From contig JAKPQU010000059.1 in the NCBI GenBank assembly GCA_029555925.1, positions 1 to 22,217 on the forward strand: a stretch of DNA of 22,217 nucleotides, written 5' to 3'. Origin of the DNA: Bacillota bacterium (GTDB taxonomy: Bacteria > Eremiobacterota > SpSt-956 > JAKJGF01). The notes beneath the pieces are model-generated. The model was not told the origin of the DNA. It did not search any database and saw only the letters and a program-made list of their open reading frames with translations. The position numbers and the translations under genes are program-made. This document shows, piece after piece, positions 1-6,602 of this stretch (position 1 is its first letter; each line of letters starts with the position of its first letter).

Positions 1-31
1 TAGTTTCATAACTATCCATAAATAATGACCT

Positions 32-103
32 CGTAATGCGTAAAGCGTAATGCGTGATGCGCAGGGATTAAACCCGTCACGCGTCACGCGTTACGCGTCA
101 CGA
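32..103. repeat. Heptamer array, inverted pair forming a hairpin
   Basis: Two facing arrays of 7-bp units. The left arm has four units of the CGTAATG/CGTGATG type (32-59). The right arm has GTCACGC twice, GTTACGC and GTCACGA (76-103). Bases 45-61 pair along all 17 positions with 80-96, with two G-T wobbles, leaving an 18-base loop. No T-run follows, so it does not look like a classical terminator. The rest of 1-230 shows nothing else apart from the promoter next to the first gene. Confidence 0.8.
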
Positions 104-193
104 TGACTTAAATTCTAATAAGTTATGAAATACACTATAAAAATGAAAATTCTTATAACCTTAAATTATAAAATACCGGAAACCTATTATATG

Positions 194-223
194 TTACGAA
201 CTTGTAAAAATATGTGATATAAT
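194..223 (+). promoter_or_regulatory. Extended -10 promoter, probably giving a leaderless mRNA
   Basis: TATAAT at 218-223 is preceded by TG one base upstream, making an extended -10. A weak -35 (TTACGA, 194-199) lies 18 bp away. The -10 ends only 7 bases before the ATG at 231, so transcription would begin at or next to the start codon. No Shine-Dalgarno sequence is present. Confidence 0.6.
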
Positions 224-230
224 ACACTTT

Positions 231-1016
231 ATGAAAATAATCGTAACTGTATATAAAAAATTCCTTGAAACCTATGGCCCTCAGGGCTGGTGGCCTCTGT
301 CAGGTCTTGATAAGCCTCTTTCCCATGAAGATAAGGACTGGGCCTGTTATATAAAATTTACCGGCAATGAAGGTACTCATGAAGATTTTAAGAAAAACTG
401 GCCTCGCCATCTCGGGTTTTCTCCGAAAAATGACAGAGAAAGATTTGAAATAATTACAGGAGCTATACTCACTCAGAATACGTCCTGGAATAATGTGGAA
501 AGAGTTTTGTATAATTTAAATAAGCATAACCTGAATGGTTTTGATAAGATAAAAACTGTAGATACAGGAGAACTGGCACTTTTGATTAAAAGTGCCGGCT
601 ATCATAACCAGAAGGCCGCCAGGTTGAAAGGCCTTGCTCTTTATTTTTCTAAGAAATATAAAATCCTGTCCCATTGTTTTACAAAACCATTGAAGGATTT
701 ACGAAAAGAACTGCTTGCCCTTAAAGGTATAGGGCCGGAAACGGCGGATTCTATAATACTTTATGCAGGGGAATTGCCGGTTTTCGTAATTGATGCCTAT
801 ACAAAGAGAATTTTCTCAAGGATTCTCGGAGACTATGAAAAACACGATTATGATTTCTGGCAGAATTTATTTATGAAACAATTTGATAGAGAAAAAAATA
901 AAGTCGAAATTTTTAATGAATATCATGGCCTTATTGTGAAACATGGCAAAGAGTTCTGTAAAACTGTTCCTCTCTGTGAAGGTTGTTTTCTGAAAGATTT
1001 ATGCCATTATCATTGA
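231..1016 (+). CDS. Endonuclease III-related DNA glycosylase (HhH-GPD, COG2231-like)
   Basis: This is a helix-hairpin-helix DNA base-excision glycosylase of the endonuclease III superfamily. The N-terminal YGPQGWWP motif is typical of the COG2231 branch, which includes the 3-methyladenine glycosylase MagIII. The hairpin motif LKGIGPETAD spans residues 164-173, and the catalytic aspartate is D188 in IDAYTKR. Four cysteines (243, 249, 252, 258) form the C-X5-C-X2-C-X5-C site of a 4Fe-4S cluster. The lysine that gives endonuclease III its lyase activity is replaced by E170, so I infer a monofunctional glycosylase. The substrate cannot be read from sequence. The length of 261 residues is slightly above the usual 210-230. 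The ATG directly follows a strong -10 with no ribosome binding site, so translation is probably leaderless. Downstream lies a decayed NHL fragment. Confidence 0.85.
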   Translation: MKIIVTVYKKFLETYGPQGWWPLSGLDKPLSHEDKDWACYIKFTGNEGTHEDFKKNWPRHLGFSPKNDRERFEIITGAILTQNTSWNNVERVLYNLNKHNLNGFDKIKTVDTGELALLIKSAGYHNQKAARLKGLALYFSKKYKILSHCFTKPLKDLRKELLALKGIGPETADSIILYAGELPVFVIDAYTKRIFSRILGDYEKHDYDFWQNLFMKQFDREKNKVEIFNEYHGLIVKHGKEFCKTVPLCEGCFLKDLCHYH

Positions 1017-1020
1017 AAAC

Positions 1021-1182
1021 TTGAAATTCATAACCAGATGCGATAAGAGTTGTTCAGGTGCCGGCTAGTTTAATAATCCAGAAGGGATAGTTGCAGATTC
1101 TGAAGGAAATCTTTATGTTGTAGACGGAGGCAACTACAGTGTTCAGAAATTTAAATTAAATCCTGAATTTAAATCAAAATGA
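1021..1182 (+). pseudogene. Remnant of an NHL-repeat (beta-propeller) protein
   Basis: Reading in the frame of 1021 gives about one and a half NHL repeats, with the hallmark FNNPEGIVADSEGNLYVVDG followed by GNYSVQKFKL and a TGA stop at 1180-1182. A TAG at 1066-1068 interrupts it just where NHL repeats usually carry Q (GSGDGQFNNP-type context), which fits a CAG to TAG change. There is no start codon or ribosome binding site, and the fragment begins right after the glycosylase stop. It looks like the 3' end of a once longer gene, truncated and then mutated. Intact NHL proteins are extracellular or scaffold beta-propellers; this one is unlikely to be made. Confidence 0.7.
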
Positions 1183-1292
1183 TTATTTGACGAGCCTGTA
1201 ATTTCTTCATCTATCTGCAAATACAGAGCAGGTTTTTAGTGTAAAATGTAGAAATTAAAAGCGACAATCGTAATTTTAGAGAATGTAAGATC

Positions 1293-1343
1293 TTTTGTGT
1301 AAACTTATCATGAAACAGTGCTTCGGTAGAGTTTTACACAAAA
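1293..1343. other. Inverted repeat upstream of polA
   Basis: TTTTGTGTAAA (1293-1303) is the exact reverse complement of TTTACACAAAA (1333-1343), an 11-bp stem with a 29-base loop. It sits about 40 bases before polA. No T-run follows, so a regulatory or transcript-stabilising role is possible. The remainder of 1183-1380 shows no gene, and I see no convincing polA promoter. Confidence 0.4.
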
Positions 1344-1380
1344 TTTATGACACAGTCGACTTTTTTACAGTAAAAGGGGT

Positions 1381-4161
1381 TTGAAAAAATTGCTTAAAGA
1401 TAAAAAATTGCTTCTCATAGACGGTCATGGCCTTTTATACAGAGCCTATTATGCACTTCAGAGAACTGCCATGACTACTTCTAAAGGTATAAAGACATGG
1501 GCTGTTATGGGGTTTATCAATATGCTGACGCGGGCCATAGAGGGACAGAAACCTGATTATGTGGCTATAAGCTTCGATACGTCGGCTCCTACCGTGAGGC
1601 TCGAACAGTATGAAGATTACAAGGGACAGAGGGAAGAAACGCCCGATGATTTCAAGGAACAGCTCCCATATGTATTAAAACTTGTTGAAGCCCTCAGGAT
1701 TCCCATGTTTGAGAAGGAAGGCTATGAAGCAGATGACTGTATTGCAACAGTTACTAAAAGAGCTGAAAAAGAAGGGGCAAATATTTATATACTTTCAGGT
1801 GATACTGATCTGTTTCAACTCGTTTCTTCTCAGACTAAAGTCCTCTATCCTGACAGAAGCGCAAAGGAACTGCAGTGTTATGACATAAATGCGGTAAAGG
1901 AACGTTATGGACTTGAACCGGAACAACTTATAGACTTTAAAGCCCTTCAGGGAGATTCGTCCGATAATATTCCCGGTGTTCCCGGTATAGGGAAGGTGAA
2001 CGCCACAAAACTTCTCAGGGAATTCGGTAATATTGAAGGCATTATGTCAAATTTAGATAAGATAAAATCTGATAAAATCAGAAACATTATGAAGGAAAAT
2101 GAACAGAAGGCATGGGACAGCAGGAAACTTATAAAACTTTATACCGATCTCGATCTTGTAATAAACTGGGACGACTGTCTTCTCACCGAACCTGATCCCG
2201 ATAAATTAAGAGAGCTTTTTGGAGAACTGGAATTTAAAACTTATATGCAGAAATACGGTCTCTCTGAGAGGAAAAAGGAAGAACCTGCATATAAAACGGT
2301 AATAGTTTCTTCCGAAGATTTATTTAAATCTCTTCTAGACGATCTGAAAAATAGTTCATGGATAAGTTTAAATTGTTTTTCTTACAGAGGACCATCGTTA
2401 TACAAACCTCTTCTCGGTATTGGTATTACGACAGAGAAAGAACATTACTATATACCCTGTGCTTACAATGAATATAAATATAACAGAAAATCGGAAATGT
2501 CGCAGGGACTTTTATTTGACTCTGTTGATGAAGGTAAAGAAAATTCTTCTCTTGAAACAGAGTATGTAATGAAACATCTTAAAGGCTTTCTTGAAAATGA
2601 TGAAATAGCCAAATACGGATTTGACCTTAAAAATGTTTATATACAGCTTGCGGGATACGGCATAACTCTGAGAGGTATTGTCTGCGATGTTCAGATAGGC
2701 GCCTTTCTTCTGGACAGTGAAAGACCTTCGCCCGATTTATCCTATATAGTTTCAAAATATTTATCTCTTTCCATTAAGGATGAAGAAGAAATACTGGGTA
2801 AAGGGAAAAAAGCTCTCTCCTGGGAAGAGCTTTCCACGGAAAAGCAGGCGGAAGCTTCTGCCAGAATGACCTGTCATATAAAACCCCTTTCCGATGTGTT
2901 AATTTCCAATCTGCAAAATTTAAATCTCCTGTCTCTCTTTCAGGACATGGAAATGCCTCTCGTCTCTGTACTTGCAAGAATGGAAATGAGAGGCATAACC
3001 CTTGATACAGAAATATTGAAAACCCTTTCTTCCCGGGTAGAAGAGGAATTAAAGATACTTTCTGCAGAGATTTATTCACTTGCAGGTGAAGATTTTAATA
3101 TTAATTCGCCGAAACAGTTAGGTGAGATTTTATTTGATAAACTTGCCATTCCCGGAGGGACAAAAACCAAAACAGGATATTCCACTGCCTCGGAGGTTCT
3201 TGAACCTCTCAGAGAACATTGCAGAATAATAGATTATATCCTGGAATACAGAGAATTATATAAATTAAAAACAACCTATCTGGATGTATTGCCGGGCCTT
3301 GTTGACCCAATCACGGGAAAACTGCATACCAGTTTCAATCAGACCATTGCCGCAACGGGAAGATTGAGCAGCAGTAATCCGAATTTACAGAATATACCTG
3401 TAAGGACAGAGTTCGGAAGATTGATAAGGAAGGCTTTTAAACCTACCGGAACTGAGAATATGCTCCTTGCATGTGATTATTCCCAGATAGAACTCAGAAT
3501 TCTTGCCCATTATTCCGGCACGGAAAGACTGGTTAAAGCATTCGTCGATGGCCATGATATTCACAGTGAAACGGCAAGGGATATATTTGAATTACCTCCC
3601 GGGCAGGAACCGGATTCTTCTATGAGGCGTATCGCAAAAACCGTGAATTTTGGTATCCTTTACGGTATAAGTGATTTCGGTCTTTCCAGGAATCTCGGAA
3701 TTGACAGGAAGGATGCAAAAAAATATATAGAAAATTATTTTAATAAACTTCCGGGCATAAAAAATTATCTTGATAAGGTAGTTGTAGATGCCAGGGAAAA
3801 AGGTTATGTAATGACTGTTTCAGGCAGGAGAAGGAATTTCTCTCACCTCTCTGACAGAAACTGGAATGTAAGAAAAGCAGAAGAAAGAATGGCTGTAAAT
3901 GCTCCCATACAGGGAAGTGCCGCAGATATTATAAAACGTGCCATGATTAACATTGACAGGGAGATAGAGCAGAGAAAACTTAAATCATCTATGGTACTGC
4001 AGATTCATGATGAACTTGTTTTCGATCTGCCTGAAGAAGAGTTTAATGAATTACTTCCATTAGTTAAATCTCATATGGAACAATCTTATAAACTCACTGT
4101 GCCTGTGGTGGCCGATTTTAAATCAGGCAGAGATTTATATGATATGGAAAAAGTTTTATAA
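1381..4161 (+). CDS. polA: DNA polymerase I
   Basis: DNA polymerase I fills gaps during excision repair and Okazaki fragment maturation. Residues 1-295 are the 5' nuclease, with LLIDGHGLLYRAYYAL near the start and the GDSSDNIPGVPGIG helix-hairpin-helix. Residues 310-510 are a degenerate 3'-5' exonuclease fold: the exo I aspartate/glutamate pair is replaced (ISLNCFS) and the exo II and III acidic residues are absent, so proofreading is probably lost. The polymerase has motif A DYSQIELR (D699), the O-helix KTVNFGILYG, and motif C HDE at 876-878. The length of 926 residues is normal. The TTG at 1381 lies only one base after AAGGGG; an in-frame TTG at 1390 has better spacing (10 bases) and may be the true start. 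It stands alone between two gene-free stretches. Confidence 0.95.
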   Translation: MKKLLKDKKLLLIDGHGLLYRAYYALQRTAMTTSKGIKTWAVMGFINMLTRAIEGQKPDYVAISFDTSAPTVRLEQYEDYKGQREETPDDFKEQLPYVLKLVEALRIPMFEKEGYEADDCIATVTKRAEKEGANIYILSGDTDLFQLVSSQTKVLYPDRSAKELQCYDINAVKERYGLEPEQLIDFKALQGDSSDNIPGVPGIGKVNATKLLREFGNIEGIMSNLDKIKSDKIRNIMKENEQKAWDSRKLIKLYTDLDLVINWDDCLLTEPDPDKLRELFGELEFKTYMQKYGLSERKKEEPAYKTVIVSSEDLFKSLLDDLKNSSWISLNCFSYRGPSLYKPLLGIGITTEKEHYYIPCAYNEYKYNRKSEMSQGLLFDSVDEGKENSSLETEYVMKHLKGFLENDEIAKYGFDLKNVYIQLAGYGITLRGIVCDVQIGAFLLDSERPSPDLSYIVSKYLSLSIKDEEEILGKGKKALSWEELSTEKQAEASARMTCHIKPLSDVLISNLQNLNLLSLFQDMEMPLVSVLARMEMRGITLDTEILKTLSSRVEEELKILSAEIYSLAGEDFNINSPKQLGEILFDKLAIPGGTKTKTGYSTASEVLEPLREHCRIIDYILEYRELYKLKTTYLDVLPGLVDPITGKLHTSFNQTIAATGRLSSSNPNLQNIPVRTEFGRLIRKAFKPTGTENMLLACDYSQIELRILAHYSGTERLVKAFVDGHDIHSETARDIFELPPGQEPDSSMRRIAKTVNFGILYGISDFGLSRNLGIDRKDAKKYIENYFNKLPGIKNYLDKVVVDAREKGYVMTVSGRRRNFSHLSDRNWNVRKAEERMAVNAPIQGSAADIIKRAMINIDREIEQRKLKSSMVLQIHDELVFDLPEEEFNELLPLVKSHMEQSYKLTVPVVADFKSGRDLYDMEKVL

Positions 4162-4223
4162 TTGCATCTTTTATTATGGCAGGTGTACTATGATTGTCGG
4201 TGATTAAGAATGAAATTCGACTC

Positions 4224-4272
4224 ACCGGTCACTGATAACTGATAACTGGTCACAGGTAACTGATCACTGAAA
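4224..4272. repeat. Heptamer array, ACTGATA type
   Basis: Seven consecutive 7-bp units: ACCGGTC, ACTGATA, ACTGATA, ACTGGTC, ACAGGTA, ACTGATC and ACTGAAA. Bases 1, 2 and 4 of the unit hardly vary. It lies in the 405-bp gene-free stretch between polA and rpsA. That stretch otherwise holds two promoter candidates, a short leader ORF and a hairpin. Confidence 0.75.
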
Positions 4273-4303
4273 AATACCTGTCATTTTTAAAGCATAATCA
4301 CTA

Positions 4304-4332
4304 TTGCTTTTTCTATAAATATTGAATATAAT
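4304..4332 (+). promoter_or_regulatory. Distal promoter candidate for rpsA
   Basis: TTGCTT (4304-4309) and a perfect TATAAT (4327-4332) are separated by 17 bp. Transcription would start near 4339 and give rpsA a leader of about 230 bases holding the short ORF and hairpin listed below. A second TATAAT at 4349-4354 lacks a well-spaced -35. Confidence 0.5.
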
Positions 4333-4427
4333 CTTATTTACTTATATGTATAATTTCCAGAACATTGGCTCTAACTTCCTGATGCCCGGTTATCATTATG
4401 TGAAACCGGTTTTAGAAAGGGGGACAG

Positions 4428-4466
4428 ATGGTTTTCAGGAAGAGTAATTTATCGGTTTTAAGGTAA
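4428..4466 (+). CDS. Possible 12-codon leader ORF upstream of rpsA
   Basis: ATG at 4428 follows AAAGGGGG (4416-4423) by four bases and opens a reading frame MVFRKSNLSVLR. The frame stops with TAA at 4464-4466, exactly the last three bases of the left arm of a perfect hairpin. A strong ribosome binding site and this placement suggest a leader peptide, but so short an ORF can arise by chance. Confidence 0.3.
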   Translation: MVFRKSNLSVLR

Positions 4467-4480
4467 TTTCTTTACCTTAA
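4458..4480 (+). promoter_or_regulatory. Perfect hairpin in the rpsA leader
   Basis: TTAAGGTAA (4458-4466) and TTACCTTAA (4472-4480) form a 9-bp perfect stem with loop TTTCT. It lies 87 bases before the rpsA start. It could be an attenuation or autoregulatory element, or a DNA operator. A smaller stem, CCGGTT/AACCGG (4386-4391 with 4404-4409), lies upstream. Confidence 0.45.
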
Positions 4481-4528
4481 ATGATTGTTAATTTCTATAT
4501 ACTTTTTCATTTATTTAATTAATGAAAG

Positions 4529-4534
4529 TATAAT
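4529..4534 (+). promoter_or_regulatory. Proximal -10 box candidate for rpsA
   Basis: Perfect TATAAT 33 bases before the GTG start, inside an imperfect palindrome (4499-4530) of the TACTTT...AATGAAAGTA kind. The -35 region is poor (TTTCAT, 4505-4510). Confidence 0.4.
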
Positions 4535-4566
4535 TTTAGGTTAAACCTGAAGGGAGTGCTACCAGA

Positions 4567-5874
4567 GTGGATAACAGCATGAATGCAAAAAAGACTGCTG
4601 AAACGACAAGTGAAAAAACAGGAAAAATTAATGAGGGCATTGATAAAGAAGTAAAAAGTGTAGTAGAAGATGTAGAGAAGGTAATAACAGAAATAGATCA
4701 GGAAGAAAAATTGAATGAAACAGAACAAAAAGAAGCAATGGAAGAAATGTATGATAAGACCTTTACGGAAATCTCCGAAGGAGCAGTTGTAGAAGGAGAA
4801 GTTGTAAGTGTCACATCTGAAGGAGCTTTCGTTTCTGTTGGATATAAAAATGATGCTTTTATTCCGAAAGATCAGCTTTCTTATCGGACCTTTGATAATC
4901 CGGAAGAAGTAGTTAAAGTAGGGGAGAAAGTATCTGTATATGTTATGTCTATGGAAGACGAAGACGGCAAGCTTATTTTATCCAAAAAGAGAGCCGATCT
5001 TGAAGATGCATGGCGCAGAGTTACTACTGCCTATGAAAAACAGACTGTTATTACTGCAACTGTAGTTGAACAGGTAAAAGGTGGACTTATAGTGGATCTC
5101 GGTCTGAGAGGTTTTGTGCCTGCTTCACAGATAAGACTTAAACCTGTAAGAAATCTGGAAGAATTTGTTGGCGAACCGTTACGTCTCAAGGTGCTTGAAC
5201 TCGACAGAAACAGACGTAAAGTTGTTTTATCCCAGAAAAAAGTACTTCAGAAAGAAGGAGTTAATAAAAAAGAAAAAACTCTTACAGATCTTAAAGAAGG
5301 CAAAATAGTTAAAGGAACTGTTGCAAGAGTTACAAATTTTGGAGTTTTTATTAATCTCGGAGGCGTTGACGGTCTGGTTCATATTTCCGAGCTTTCGTGG
5401 GACAGGGTAAAACATCCATCTGAAGTAGTCAGTGTGGGACAGGAAGTTGAAGTAATGGTACTTGCAATTAATAAAAAGAAAGAGAGAATATCTCTCAGCT
5501 TCAAGCAGGCCCAGCCCGATCCATGGCAGTTCAAGGCAGAAGATTATAAGGTCGGACATATTATGGAAGGTGAAATTACAAAGATTGCTCCGAAATATAT
5601 ATTTATAAAACTTGAACCCGGTATTGAAGGACTTGTTCCTCTTAATGAAGCTTCAGAAGATAAAAATGCCAGACTCGATGAATTATTTACTATAGGCAGT
5701 AAAATTCCTGTTAAAATTCTGGATGTTAAACCTGCACAGAGGAGAATGACTCTGAGTATAAAACAGGCAAAAGAGGAAAAAAAGGAAAAGGAATTTGCAT
5801 CCTATCAAACACGTCAGGGAAATGAAAGTGTTACTATTGCAGATCTCCTTGCCATAAATACTAAAAAAGAATAA
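4567..5874 (+). CDS. rpsA: 30S ribosomal protein S1, four-domain form
   Basis: Protein S1 binds mRNA on the 30S subunit and helps initiation. After an acidic, lysine-rich N-terminal tail of about 65 residues there are four S1 (OB-fold) RNA-binding domains, at about 71-140, 158-225, 244-312 and 329-400. The third is the most canonical (GTVARVTNFGVFINL followed by DGLVHISELS). With 435 residues it is shorter than the six-domain E. coli protein and resembles the 4-domain forms of many other phyla. The GTG start at 4567 is chosen because AGGGAG (4551-4556) is 10 bases upstream; the ATG at 4579 is too far away. Two promoters and a leader with a hairpin suggest regulation, which would fit known S1 autoregulation. 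coaE follows after 50 bases. Confidence 0.9.
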   Translation: MDNSMNAKKTAETTSEKTGKINEGIDKEVKSVVEDVEKVITEIDQEEKLNETEQKEAMEEMYDKTFTEISEGAVVEGEVVSVTSEGAFVSVGYKNDAFIPKDQLSYRTFDNPEEVVKVGEKVSVYVMSMEDEDGKLILSKKRADLEDAWRRVTTAYEKQTVITATVVEQVKGGLIVDLGLRGFVPASQIRLKPVRNLEEFVGEPLRLKVLELDRNRRKVVLSQKKVLQKEGVNKKEKTLTDLKEGKIVKGTVARVTNFGVFINLGGVDGLVHISELSWDRVKHPSEVVSVGQEVEVMVLAINKKKERISLSFKQAQPDPWQFKAEDYKVGHIMEGEITKIAPKYIFIKLEPGIEGLVPLNEASEDKNARLDELFTIGSKIPVKILDVKPAQRRMTLSIKQAKEEKKEKEFASYQTRQGNESVTIADLLAINTKKE

Positions 5875-5889
5875 TTCTGTATGGTATGT

Positions 5890-5903
5890 GTCACGCATTA
5901 CGG
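5890..5903. repeat. Two-unit heptamer remnant (GTCACGC, ATTACGG)
   Basis: Two units of the CACGC-type heptamer in the rpsA-coaE gap. The 12 bases CGCATTACGGGA (5894-5905) recur exactly at 14811-14822, in another heptamer locus. Confidence 0.5.
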
Positions 5904-5924
5904 GAACTGCAGGGAGGGTAATCT

Positions 5925-6521
5925 TTGCTTATAGGCCTTACCGGTGGTATAGCCAGTGGAAAGAGTAAAATTTCTCTTTTTTTAAAATCTCAGGGTGCAG
6001 TGATAATAGATGCCGACGAGATAGCAAGACATGTGGTAGAGCCATTGTCTTCTGCGTGGAAGAATATTGTTGAAGTCTGGGGAACAGATATATTGAGACC
6101 CGATCAGTCTTTAGACAGGCAGAAACTGGCTTCTATAGTATTCAGTGATAAGAATGAACTTGAAAAGCTTAATAATATTACTCATCCTGAGATTATAAGA
6201 GAAATTAAAGAGAGAATTTCCCGTGAACCTGCTGGGACTTTAATGGTTCTGGATGCTCCTTTGCTTATAGAATCCGGTCTTTTTGCAATAGTAGATTATG
6301 TATGGCTTGTAAGTGTGACAGAGGCCACTCAGATTAAGAGGTTAATGGAAAGAGACGGTATGACCATGGAAGCAGCTCAAAAGAGAATATCCATGCAGAT
6401 GCCTCTGGAAAAAAAGAAAGAATATGCCCATGTGATTATAGATAATAACGGAGAATGGGAAGATACAGAGAGTTTTATCAGTCTTTACCTTTTGAAGAAA
6501 GGGGAACAGCCTCGGTGCTGA
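5925..6521 (+). CDS. coaE: Dephospho-CoA kinase
   Basis: It phosphorylates the 3'-hydroxyl of dephospho-CoA with ATP, the last step of coenzyme A synthesis, in the cytosol. The P-loop GGIASGKS spans residues 7-14 and the conserved DAD is at 29-31. The internal LDAPLLIESG and the RDGMTMEAAQKRI lid region also match the family. The length of 198 residues is normal. The TTG start is supported by GGAGGG (5913-5918) six bases upstream. It probably shares a transcript with rpsA, 50 bp upstream; the next gene starts 81 bp downstream without a clear ribosome binding site. Confidence 0.93.
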   Translation: MLIGLTGGIASGKSKISLFLKSQGAVIIDADEIARHVVEPLSSAWKNIVEVWGTDILRPDQSLDRQKLASIVFSDKNELEKLNNITHPEIIREIKERISREPAGTLMVLDAPLLIESGLFAIVDYVWLVSVTEATQIKRLMERDGMTMEAAQKRISMQMPLEKKKEYAHVIIDNNGEWEDTESFISLYLLKKGEQPRC

Positions 6522-6602
6522 TACAGGGCTAAATACAGCAGTTATGAAGGCACAAACTGAAACTGCATAATCGCTGGTATTAATGTCCTGGACTTTTAAA
6601 TT

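Noticed and set aside
32..103. Intrinsic terminator
   Set aside because: The stem is long and GC-rich, but no T-run follows on either strand.
1021..1182. Functional short NHL gene with stop-codon read-through
   Set aside because: No start codon or ribosome binding site, and the fragment begins directly after another gene; decay is simpler.
2774..3079. 101-residue ORF opposite polA
   Set aside because: Lies wholly within polA with no domain or start signal.
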